DNA of 64,000 nt from contig NZ_JACIJP010000006.1 in the NCBI RefSeq assembly GCF_014199435.1, forward strand, positions 124,001-188,000, given 5' to 3'. The position numbers were made by a program, and so were the translations under genes. Every line of letters begins with the position of its first letter. Within the stretch, counting starts at the first letter, position 1. The DNA comes from Sphingobium subterraneum (GTDB lineage: Bacteria > Pseudomonadota > Alphaproteobacteria > Sphingomonadales > Sphingomonadaceae). The notes under the pieces are model-generated. The model was not told where the DNA came from and searched no databases. It saw nothing but the letters and a program-made list of their open reading frames with translations. Positions 44,367 through 52,185 of the stretch are shown here, piece after piece.

Positions 44367-44791
44367 GCGCTAATATCGCTTCGATGCTGATATCGGCGCG
44401 CTACAGCCGGATGAGAAGGTGCGTGCACAGAATTGCTTGCATTTGCTCGGATCGAAAAAGCAGGACCGGGAAATCAGGATGGGGGTCCCAACACTGTCCC
44501 TGAATACGGCACACCGACGGGTCATCCGGTCTTCGGGCATCTGCGTGCCGAGCCGGTGTTGCAGGGCGAGGGGCAGTCTTACGTCATACCCGCCGTAGCT
44601 CGACGGGGCCGTTCGCTGGGCGAACGCCATTCCCTTTGCTGTTGTTGGACGCCATTGCACCCCTTAGTGATTATGGGAAACAAACTTTCCGTGATCGATC
44701 ATCCTTTCATGGGCAAGGTCGCCAACCCTGTTGGCAGCGTGAGGACATGCTCTTCGCTCAGACCGAACTTCACAAACGGGAGCCTGAAAAA
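44367..44791. promoter_or_regulatory. Divergent promoter region with 15-bp operator
   Basis: This 425-bp gap lies between the leftward ALDH group and the rightward cyclase operon. It holds the palindrome at 44611-44625 and ends with GGGAG before the cyclase-family start. Several open frames cross it but none has a family match or sensible ribosome site. The palindrome lies 167 bp and 245 bp from the two start codons. Confidence 0.55.
44611..44625. promoter_or_regulatory. Operator-like palindrome GTTCGCTGGGCGAAC
   Basis: Arms GTTCGC and GCGAAC flank TGG. It lies between divergent operons and is the third copy of the GTTCG-N5-CGAAC pattern. All three copies also share C at the sixth position. 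This links the ALDH and cyclase operons to the mhp regulator's promoter. Confidence 0.65.
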
Positions 44792-45772
44792 ATGTGTGAC
44801 AATCACGATGGTGAAGCAGGCTCCGACGCCAATGTCAGCCAACTGCTGCGCAATGCGCCCAGCAATTGGGGCCGGTGGGGTGAACAGGATGAAGTCGGCG
44901 CGCTCAATTTCCTGACCAGTTCCGAAGTTCTGCGCGGCGTTCGCACCATTCGGAAGGGCAAGGTTTTCACCTGTGGCGAAGTGATCGGTCATCCCAAGGG
45001 CGATCCGCTGTGGCCTGGACGGGTTCCCGTCCAGCGCGAAATGGCGGTTGACAAGGATACCTACGTGCGCGGCGATATGCAGAGCCTTCCGGGCGGCGCG
45101 GAGTTTGCCGACGACAAGATCGAGATGTACCTGCAGGGATCGACGCAGTTCGATGCCCTTGGGCATGTCTGGTACGACGACAAGATGTGGAACGGCTATC
45201 CGGCCGCCTCCTCCAACGGCGGCATGAAGAAGGCGTCGATCCTGCCCATCGCACAACGCGGCGTGGTGGGACGGGGCGTGCTGCTCGATATGGCGGCGTA
45301 CAAGGGCAAACCCTACCTCGACAAGGGCGATCTGCTTAATCTTGATGACCTGCTCGGTTGCGCGAAGAGCCAGGGTGTCACGATCGAAAAACACGACATA
45401 TTGTGTCTTCGGCTTGGCTTTCTGCAGCTGCTCCACGTTCAGGGGCCGGATGTGTTCTACAAGGATTTTGTCGAACCCGGTCTGACCTACTCCCCTGAAC
45501 TGGTGGACTGGTTCTACCGGATGGAAATTCCGTGCCTGTCAACGGACACGATTTCCAACGAGACCGAGCTTGATCCGGATATCGGCGTGCAAATTCCACT
45601 GCATTGTGCCCTGATGCGCAATCTGGGCGTCACCTTCAACGAAGTGTGCAATTTCGAGGAACTGGCCAAAGACTGCCATGAAGATGGGCAGTGGGATTTC
45701 CTGTACACCGCTGCGCCGCTCAAGGTGCATGAGGCGACCGGAGCTCCGGTCAACGTGCTGGCGATCAAGTGA
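44792..45772 (+). CDS. Cyclase-family (kynurenine-formamidase-like) hydrolase
   Basis: This 326-residue protein of the cyclase family (PF04199 type) belongs to a metal-dependent hydrolase fold that includes kynurenine formamidase. The metal site, usually HxGTHxDxxxH, reads QGSTQFDALGH here, so two histidines are Gln while Asp and the last His are kept. This GTQxDxLxH form marks a distinct subfamily. It may open a lactone or amide ring, but that is inference. The ATG at 44792 has GGGAG 9 nt upstream; an ATG at 44747 is possible. It leads the operon with the KstD-like flavoprotein and the alpha/beta hydrolase. Confidence 0.82.
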   Translation: MCDNHDGEAGSDANVSQLLRNAPSNWGRWGEQDEVGALNFLTSSEVLRGVRTIRKGKVFTCGEVIGHPKGDPLWPGRVPVQREMAVDKDTYVRGDMQSLPGGAEFADDKIEMYLQGSTQFDALGHVWYDDKMWNGYPAASSNGGMKKASILPIAQRGVVGRGVLLDMAAYKGKPYLDKGDLLNLDDLLGCAKSQGVTIEKHDILCLRLGFLQLLHVQGPDVFYKDFVEPGLTYSPELVDWFYRMEIPCLSTDTISNETELDPDIGVQIPLHCALMRNLGVTFNEVCNFEELAKDCHEDGQWDFLYTAAPLKVHEATGAPVNVLAIK

Positions 45773-45830
45773 TGGCGACGACGACCGGCGCCTGCAGCAG
45801 GGTATCCTGCGCATTTCCTCTTAGCTTCGG

Positions 45831-47543
45831 GTGAACACAGTGTCGGATGAGAGTTATGATCTCGTAATAGCGGGCTCCGGCTCGGCGGGGTTGGCCGCAG
45901 CGATCATCGCCCACTCGCTGGGGATGCGGGCGATCGTTGTGGAGAAAACGGACCTGGTCGGCGGCACGAGCTGCTATTCCGGGGGAGTCATCTGGGTTCC
46001 AAACAGCCGCCAGAATGTCGCGAGTGGGGTACAGGACAGCGTTGATCGGGCAGAGCGGTATCTCGACAGCACGATCAGCAATTCGCATGAGCGCGAAGCG
46101 CGAAGGGTCTATCTCGAACGGGGCGGCGAAGCGGTTGCCTATCTGGAAGAAAAGACCGGCCCGCTCTTCTATGTCCGCGCGATAAACTCCCCCGATTATT
46201 ACCCGGAAGCCGATGGCGCGGAGATCCAGGGTCGCGCGATGACGCCCATCACATATGATGGCCGTAATTTGAAAGAGAGGTTTCGCGACCTCCGCAGTCC
46301 CCTGCCGGAGCTGTGCCTGTTTGGTCGGCAAATGCTGGAGCTGATGGATGTCTATCATCTGCTCAACGCCCGCCGTTCGCTACGGTCGGCATGGCATACC
46401 GGCAAGCTGCTGTTGCGAGACGTCAAGGATCGCTTGTTCTACCGTCAATATGGTCGCGGCACGCGCCTGACGGGGGGCAACGCGCTTGTCGCCAGACTGT
46501 ACAAGGCGGCGCTGGATCGTGACATCCCTGTTGTGCGCAACACGGCCTTGGTTGGCCTGATCAAGAAAGACGGTGTCGTCTGCGGGGTTGAGGTCACCCA
46601 AAACGGCGTGAAGCGCGAGATCCTCGCCAAACGCGGCGTCGTCCTGGCGACAGGCGGCTTCCCTTGGTCGAAAGATCTGCGCGAGCAGTTCATGGGGGAC
46701 ACGGAGTTCGGCTATTCTGCGACCAGTCCGGACAGCACGGGGGACGGCATCGCCATCGCCATGCAAAATGGCGGTCAGTTCGACCGGAAAAACAGCGAAG
46801 GGGCGTTCTGGACGCCGGTTTCGGTTGGCACGCGAGCCGATGGATCGACGGCGCGCTTCCCCCATTTGATGGCCGACCGTGCCAAACCGCGCTTGATCGC
46901 CGTCAACAGGCTGGGCCAGCGGTTCTTCAATGAAGCCGAAAACTATCATGATTTCGTCCGCGCCATGCACAGGGAATTGGGGAACGGTGATCAACAGCCG
47001 GTCCATCTGCTCTGCGACGCACCCTATCTGAAAAAATACGCGTTCGGGGCCATTCCCCCGCTTGCGTCAGAGCGGCGGCGGGCGCTCCGCTCGGGGTATC
47101 TCATCGAAGGGCGGACGGTTGAGGAACTGGCACACAAAATCGGCGTCGACCCGTCTCGGCTGAAGCAGACGATCACTGCGTTCAATCAGGACGCGCGCAA
47201 GGGCGTCGATGCGGAATTCGGCAAAGGATCGAGCGCGTACAACAGATATCTGGGCGACGCGACGCATGGGCCCAACCCATGCCTGGGGCCGATCGAAAAG
47301 GCGCCCTTCTACGCTATCCGGGTTTACGCCGGCGATATCGGGACGGCAATGGGCCTGGCGGCGGACGAACACTCGCGCGTGCTGGACGAAAATGGCGTCG
47401 CCATCCCCGGTCTTTACGCATGCGGCAATGATCGCAACTCCATCATGGCGGGCTCCTATCCCAGTGGTGGCATCACGATCGGCCCGGCGCTCGTCTTTGC
47501 GTATCTCGCCGTGCAGCATGCCTCACGAGCACAGGAGAACTGA
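45831..47543 (+). CDS. FAD-dependent oxidoreductase, 3-ketosteroid-delta1-dehydrogenase-like
   Basis: This 570-residue flavoprotein of the fumarate-reductase/KstD family has DLVIAGSGSAGLAAAI (10-25) at the N-terminus, then GGTSCYSGGVIWVP and GVVLATGGFPW. The C-terminus is of the family type: AGSYPSGGITIGPALVFAYL. Members dehydrogenate steroid A-rings or reduce enoates. The start is GTG at 45831; a GTG at 45840 is an alternative. It lies 58 bp after the cyclase gene and 6 bp before the hydrolase gene. A cyclic enone or ketone substrate is suggested but unproven. Confidence 0.88.
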   Translation: MNTVSDESYDLVIAGSGSAGLAAAIIAHSLGMRAIVVEKTDLVGGTSCYSGGVIWVPNSRQNVASGVQDSVDRAERYLDSTISNSHEREARRVYLERGGEAVAYLEEKTGPLFYVRAINSPDYYPEADGAEIQGRAMTPITYDGRNLKERFRDLRSPLPELCLFGRQMLELMDVYHLLNARRSLRSAWHTGKLLLRDVKDRLFYRQYGRGTRLTGGNALVARLYKAALDRDIPVVRNTALVGLIKKDGVVCGVEVTQNGVKREILAKRGVVLATGGFPWSKDLREQFMGDTEFGYSATSPDSTGDGIAIAMQNGGQFDRKNSEGAFWTPVSVGTRADGSTARFPHLMADRAKPRLIAVNRLGQRFFNEAENYHDFVRAMHRELGNGDQQPVHLLCDAPYLKKYAFGAIPPLASERRRALRSGYLIEGRTVEELAHKIGVDPSRLKQTITAFNQDARKGVDAEFGKGSSAYNRYLGDATHGPNPCLGPIEKAPFYAIRVYAGDIGTAMGLAADEHSRVLDENGVAIPGLYACGNDRNSIMAGSYPSGGITIGPALVFAYLAVQHASRAQEN

Positions 47544-47549
47544 ACGATT

Positions 47550-48395
47550 ATGACAGGCGACCCAGGCCCGAAGCCGTATCAACGCAAAGAGATACTCGTT
47601 GACGGCATAGAGACAAGCTATCTGGAAGCCGGGTCCGGCAAACCCGTCGTCCTGCTCCACGGCGGCGAATTCGGCGGCGAAGCCGAGGCCTGCTGGGAAG
47701 CGACCATACCCGCCCTGGCCGAACATTTCCGGGTTATTGCTCCGGATCTTCTGGGTTTTGGGCATACGGCGAAGGTCATCGACTTTGTCGACGGACGCCT
47801 GCGCCGGGTTCGTCACCTGGCCCGTTTCCTGGAGATCATGCGGATTTCCGGGGCGCCCTGCGTGGGCAATTCCATGGGGGGCATGCTCCTACTTTTCGAC
47901 GCCGCTTCGGAACATCCGCTGCTCCATCCCCAAAAAATCGTCACGATTTCGGGCGGGGGCGCGCTGGAAATGGAGTCGCCCCATACCATTGCCCTGTTCG
48001 ATTATGATGGCAGCGTCGAGGGTATGCGCAAAATCGTCACCGCGCTGTTTCATGACAAGAAATGGTATGATGATGACGCTTATCTGGAAAGGAGGCGAGC
48101 CTCCAGCCTCTTGCCGGGCGCATGGGAAGCCGTTTCGGCTGCGCGGTTCCGCCGACCGGTGGAATTGCAGCAGGCGCGAGCACCCTCGGCCATCGACTAT
48201 AGCCGGATTGCCACCGATACGCTGATCATCGCCGGTGAACAGGACAAGATCAAACCCTATGGGTGGTGGGAAGAGCTGACGAGCCAGATGGCCAAGGCGC
48301 GCGTCCTGCTGGTGGCCGAAGCCGGACACTGCTCCCAACTCGAGCAACCCGATGAGGTCAATCGTGCGCTGATCGCGTTCCTCGGCGAGGATTGA
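47550..48395 (+). CDS. Alpha/beta hydrolase
   Basis: This 281-residue hydrolase has an oxyanion motif HGGEFGG (37-43), nucleophile Ser108 in GNSMGGM, and catalytic His in AEAGHCSQLEQ. It resembles meta-cleavage product hydrolases in length and layout, though the usual G-x-S-x-G starts with Gly-Asn. It starts 6 bp after the flavoprotein gene, with AGGAG 12 nt before the ATG. Its 3' end overlaps the end of the convergent PepSY gene by 38 bp. Carbon-carbon or ester bond hydrolysis is likely. Confidence 0.9.
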   Translation: MTGDPGPKPYQRKEILVDGIETSYLEAGSGKPVVLLHGGEFGGEAEACWEATIPALAEHFRVIAPDLLGFGHTAKVIDFVDGRLRRVRHLARFLEIMRISGAPCVGNSMGGMLLLFDAASEHPLLHPQKIVTISGGGALEMESPHTIALFDYDGSVEGMRKIVTALFHDKKWYDDDAYLERRRASSLLPGAWEAVSAARFRRPVELQQARAPSAIDYSRIATDTLIIAGEQDKIKPYGWWEELTSQMAKARVLLVAEAGHCSQLEQPDEVNRALIAFLGED

Positions 48396-49881
48396 CCAAC
48401 GACGGCCGCTGATGCGGCCGTCGCAACCGCTTCCACCCCAGCCAGATCCCGCTGACCGACGTGACCAGTCCCAGACCCGACAGCAGCCAGAGCAGCACGT
48501 CCCAGCTCGGTCGGCTTTGGGTCAACACGTTGAGATCCCATTTGTGGAGCAGGTCAAAGAGCCAGCGATAGGTGCGCCCGCGCGCGTCGAGATCGCCCAG
48601 CATCCTCCCAGTGGCAGGGTCGAGATGGACCCAGGTTCGGGCATCGTCGTCATAGCGGACGCGCAGCACCGGCAATTTCGGCAGTCCGCCGGCCTGATAC
48701 CAGTAGGCGTCGGGTTCGGTCAGCCGGTTGACCGCCACCACGTGCGCGTTTGGCATCAATGCCGCGGGCGCGATCACGGGACGAAACGGCTGGAGCGTGC
48801 GGGCGTCGAGCACCCGCGTTCGCCCCGGCCAGCGCAGTTCCAGGAAGGGCCGCCCGTGGACCCACCCCAGTTCCACCTGCTTGGCGCTACCACCTTGTCG
48901 GGCAAGAACCCGCAGCGGCGGCGGCGAACTCCACCCAGCCGCCTCGTACCGCTCTACCGCTTCCGACGCGATACCGCCCTTGCCGAAAAACAGGCGGAAG
49001 GGGTCAACCGACAGCCAGCCGCTGAAAATCCACGTTATCAGGAACAGGCCCCCCAGGAACCCCGCCCAGTGATGCCACAGCATCCAGCCTCGATAAGGCG
49101 ACATCCGCCCGTCCCGGTACCGGCGGCGGCCCAGCCGCGCGCGCAGAATGCCGATCCAGAAACCGGTCACCCCGACGACGATGCACGGCGCGGCGACCCA
49201 CATCACCACCTGTCGCCAGAGCGCATTGTCCTGTCTGACCACCGTGAAATAGAGCCAGTGCGGTACCGAGCCGAGCCAGTTCCAGAACCGTTCGGTCCGG
49301 TTGGTATCGAGCATCACCGCGCCGGTCTCTCCGGACACATAGAGAATGCGCTGGCCCGGCCCCGCCAGCGCCACTTTCCACAGCGGACGATGACCGTCGA
49401 AACTGCCCGCCACCGTCCACTGATCGCGCTCCACCCGGGTAACACCCAGTGCCGGAGCATGACCGAAGCGTTCCGCGATGTCGCGTGCCTGCCCCTCCGT
49501 CGGCGGGAGCTGCATCGTGCCGTCCAGAGCCGAAATGGTGCGTTCATCCCCCCTGTCGGCCCGCACCCGCCATACGGGGAGCGCGCCACGCATCTCCAGT
49601 ACGGCGCGGCGCGGCAGGCTTTCGACACCCGCCGCTTGCAGATCCGTGGCCGGAAAACGCCGGACCAGCCGCCAGTCGATGGCGGGAAGATCGGCCAGCC
49701 GTTCGCTCTGGGTGAGGGCCGGAAAGGGCATGTAGATCATCACCAGCCCGGACAGGAACCACATCGCGAAGAGGATGCAGCTTCCTATGCCGAGCCAGCG
49801 ATGACCGATATAGAGCCAGCGCTTCAGGCGATGACCCACCGGAACCGCGCGGGCGTCAGAAACGGGCGCGGACAGAGACAT
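48358..49881 (-). CDS. PepSY-associated TM-helix membrane protein
   Basis: This 507-residue inner-membrane protein has about four transmembrane segments: near residues 26-52 (ILFAMWFLSGLVMIYMPF), about 215-240 (VVMWVAAPCIVVGVTGFWIG), about 265-285 (GGLFLITWIFSGWL) and near 450-475 (WDVLLWLLSGLGLVTSVSGI). Periplasmic PepSY-like regions lie between them. Such proteins accompany siderophore receptors and may reduce Fe(III)-siderophores. Here its start overlaps the receptor gene upstream by 26 bp. The ATG at 49881 is tentative; the start could be the GTG at 49839. The C-terminal basic tail is encoded across a hairpin. Confidence 0.85.
   Translation of the reverse strand: MSLSAPVSDARAVPVGHRLKRWLYIGHRWLGIGSCILFAMWFLSGLVMIYMPFPALTQSERLADLPAIDWRLVRRFPATDLQAAGVESLPRRAVLEMRGALPVWRVRADRGDERTISALDGTMQLPPTEGQARDIAERFGHAPALGVTRVERDQWTVAGSFDGHRPLWKVALAGPGQRILYVSGETGAVMLDTNRTERFWNWLGSVPHWLYFTVVRQDNALWRQVVMWVAAPCIVVGVTGFWIGILRARLGRRRYRDGRMSPYRGWMLWHHWAGFLGGLFLITWIFSGWLSVDPFRLFFGKGGIASEAVERYEAAGWSSPPPLRVLARQGGSAKQVELGWVHGRPFLELRWPGRTRVLDARTLQPFRPVIAPAALMPNAHVVAVNRLTEPDAYWYQAGGLPKLPVLRVRYDDDARTWVHLDPATGRMLGDLDARGRTYRWLFDLLHKWDLNVLTQSRPSWDVLLWLLSGLGLVTSVSGIWLGWKRLRRPHQRPSLVNPRRGTRSAHD
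48400..48423. terminator. Perfect hairpin at the overlapping 3' ends
   Basis: CGACGGCCGC (48400-48409) pairs with GCGGCCGTCG (48414-48423) around TGAT. It lies 5 bp after the hydrolase stop, a good position for its terminator, though no T run follows. The same DNA encodes the C-terminal tail of the PepSY protein on the other strand. Confidence 0.6.
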
Positions 49882-52021
49882 CCACCGAACGCGGTCGACC
49901 GAGGATCCATTGTTCATCGCCATAGGCGTTCAGCGCATAATCCTTGTCGAACAGATTGTAGAGGCGAACGTCAAGCGCAACGTTGGGCGTTAGCGCATAG
50001 CTCAGCCCCGCATCCACCACCGTATAACCGGGGACGCGGTACTGGTTCGCGTCGTCGGAGAAACTGTGCCCGACATAGCGGATGCCCGCCCGCGCGCCCA
50101 TCTTTCCGCCGGTCCAGCTCAGCCAGAGATTCGCGCTTTCCTGCGGAACACCAGCCGGAACGTTGCCGGTATAGCTGGTCCCGCCATTGGGGAAGTCATC
50201 ATACCGGGCCTTGAGGACGGTGCCGTTGGCGTCGACCGCAAAGCCTTCGGGCAATTGCAGCCGCAGCGACGCCTCGATCCCCTTGGATGACCGTTGACCA
50301 ATCTGTTGCAGTGGACTGGTGACCGTGCGCTGCGTCACCAGATTATGCTTCACGATCTTATATGCCGACAGAGTGGCCGATCCCTTCCCACCCAGGAAGC
50401 TCGCTTTCACTCCGCCCTCGAACTGGTCACCGGTCGCATTGGTGAAAAGATACTGGCTCGCCGAGGTCGAATAGTTTGTGAGAGTCCCTAGCGGATCGAC
50501 GCCCGTCGCATATTGGGCATAGAGCGACACATTGGGGTTGGGCTGATACACCGCGCCGACGCGCCATGTCGTGTTGCGCAGCCGCTTGGTGGGCGAAGTG
50601 CCGCCATTGAGCGCGGGCGTCTCGCCCGTGATCTGATTGCCGGTGTACACGAAATTGTAGCGGGACACGCGGTCGCGCTCCCACCGCACGCCACCCACGA
50701 TCGACAGCGCATCGCTGATCTTCAGGCGGTCTTCCGCGAACAGGCTCCACTCCAGCGTGCGCGACCGATAACGCGGCGCAATCCCCTGCGTGTCCAGGAA
50801 CAACCCCGGGCCAAAGGTGAACGGATCGACCACGTCCTCCTGCGTGTCCGTATCGAAATCATGGGAATAGACCAGCCGGATCAGGTTGACGTCGAACCCG
50901 ACGACGAGATCGTTCGATATTCCGCCGCCCAACGGTGTGCTCAGCCGCACCGAACTCTGATCGCCCCATTGCTTCTGGTCGTGGACGATACCGAAATTGT
51001 CGGTGCGGAAGATGGTGCCGTCCGGAACCCAGCGATAGGTCTCCAGATTACGCCAGCGCCGCTCGCTCGTCAGATAATAGCCGACATTGCTCAGCGTTAT
51101 GGCATCGCTCACCGCCCAGTCGACCGTGAGCGTGAGGCGGTTGTCCTTCGACCACATCTGCGCGTCACTTACATTGTAATTGCGCTCACGGATCCGCGTG
51201 TCCAGCCGTCCGGCGATTAGCGGCGTACCAAAATATTTGCTGGGATGGATATCGCCATAATCGTCGCGCAGCGTGATTTTCAGCGTCTCGCTCGGCGCGA
51301 ACCGCAATGCGCCCGACAGGGCGAGGCTGTGGGAGTCGCCGCGATCGACATAGCCGTCCGAGCGGCGGTAGCTGGCGTCAGCCCGATAGGAGAGCATCGG
51401 GTTGATCGGTCCACCCACGCCAGCGGCGACATGCGCGGTATTCTGCGAACCATAGCCCGCTTCCCCCTCGACCACGGTATGATCCGCATTGGGCGCCTTG
51501 GTGACGACGTTGACCGCGCCGCCCAGCGCACCCTGGCCGTACAGCACGGAAGCCGGACCGCTCAGAACCTCGATCCGGTCGATATTCCAAGGGTCGGCCG
51601 GAAAGGTGATCGTGCTCGCCACGGGAAAGAGCCGGACGCCATCGACCAGCTGGAGGACCGAGCCCTGGCCCGAGAAGCCGCGCGCCGAGAGAGCCGTCCC
51701 GCCGTTGCCGGGGTTGGCACCGGTGGTGATGCCGGGCGCGCGTGTCACAGCTTCCACGACGCTCATGTCACCACGCAGGCGAATGTCGTCGCCATTCACG
51801 ACCGCAATGCTCGCCGGGGTTTGCAGCGACGACAGGCCGAGGCGGCTGCCCGTGCTGACCGGGGTCGTGAGCGAGACATGTTCGCCGATTACCAAAATAT
51901 CTTCGGATCCGGACGCGTCCGGTGCCGCGTCAGACGGTGCCGCGCACGCCGTCCCGGCCGTAGCCAGCATGATGCCAAGGCTCGCGCCTGTGCGCCAGAA
52001 AGCGGGTTTCAAAAGCCTCAT
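49856..52021 (-). CDS. TonB-dependent siderophore receptor
   Basis: This 721-residue outer-membrane receptor has a signal peptide ending near ATAGTACAAPS and a TonB-box-like EDILVIGEHVS. The plug domain has VVNGDDIRLRGDMSVVEAV, GFSGQGSVLQLVDGVRLFP and RIEVLSGPASVLYGQGALGG. A 22-strand-type barrel follows and ends with Arg-Ala-Arg-Phe, the aromatic end needed for insertion. It belongs to the siderophore type rather than the carbohydrate/aromatic type at 1-1070. GGGGAGAC precedes the ATG. No clear Fur box was seen in the 164-bp upstream gap. It is likely cotranscribed with the PepSY gene. Confidence 0.93.
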   Translation of the reverse strand: MRLLKPAFWRTGASLGIMLATAGTACAAPSDAAPDASGSEDILVIGEHVSLTTPVSTGSRLGLSSLQTPASIAVVNGDDIRLRGDMSVVEAVTRAPGITTGANPGNGGTALSARGFSGQGSVLQLVDGVRLFPVASTITFPADPWNIDRIEVLSGPASVLYGQGALGGAVNVVTKAPNADHTVVEGEAGYGSQNTAHVAAGVGGPINPMLSYRADASYRRSDGYVDRGDSHSLALSGALRFAPSETLKITLRDDYGDIHPSKYFGTPLIAGRLDTRIRERNYNVSDAQMWSKDNRLTLTVDWAVSDAITLSNVGYYLTSERRWRNLETYRWVPDGTIFRTDNFGIVHDQKQWGDQSSVRLSTPLGGGISNDLVVGFDVNLIRLVYSHDFDTDTQEDVVDPFTFGPGLFLDTQGIAPRYRSRTLEWSLFAEDRLKISDALSIVGGVRWERDRVSRYNFVYTGNQITGETPALNGGTSPTKRLRNTTWRVGAVYQPNPNVSLYAQYATGVDPLGTLTNYSTSASQYLFTNATGDQFEGGVKASFLGGKGSATLSAYKIVKHNLVTQRTVTSPLQQIGQRSSKGIEASLRLQLPEGFAVDANGTVLKARYDDFPNGGTSYTGNVPAGVPQESANLWLSWTGGKMGARAGIRYVGHSFSDDANQYRVPGYTVVDAGLSYALTPNVALDVRLYNLFDKDYALNAYGDEQWILGRPRSVDVSVRARF

Positions 52022-52185
52022 ATGTCTCCCCTTATGTGTTGAGGGAGAAGCATGGCCCGGCCCCGGTATCGTGCGCCAGTTAAGAACCGTAATTGACGGT
52101 AACGGAACATGTTCAACCCACGTTACAGGGAGGCATTGCCCGGCATTTGCATGGGTTTCAGGAGGGCTTACCTAATCGCCAGCCG
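52022..52185. promoter_or_regulatory. Promoter region of the siderophore receptor
   Basis: This 164-bp gap holds two small inverted repeats, GAACATGTTC near 52105-52114 and ACCGT-AATTG-ACGGT near 52087-52101. Neither matches a Fur box. It should carry the receptor promoter and the end of the RecQ transcript. Confidence 0.35.

Noticed and set aside
44433..44915. Open frame across the 44.4-44.9 kb promoter gap
   Set aside because: It has no recognised motif and overlaps the start of the cyclase gene in another frame; the region fits a control region better.
52022..52185. Fur box before the siderophore receptor
   Set aside because: No stretch resembles the GATAATGAT-type Fur consensus. Two short inverted repeats are present but do not match.
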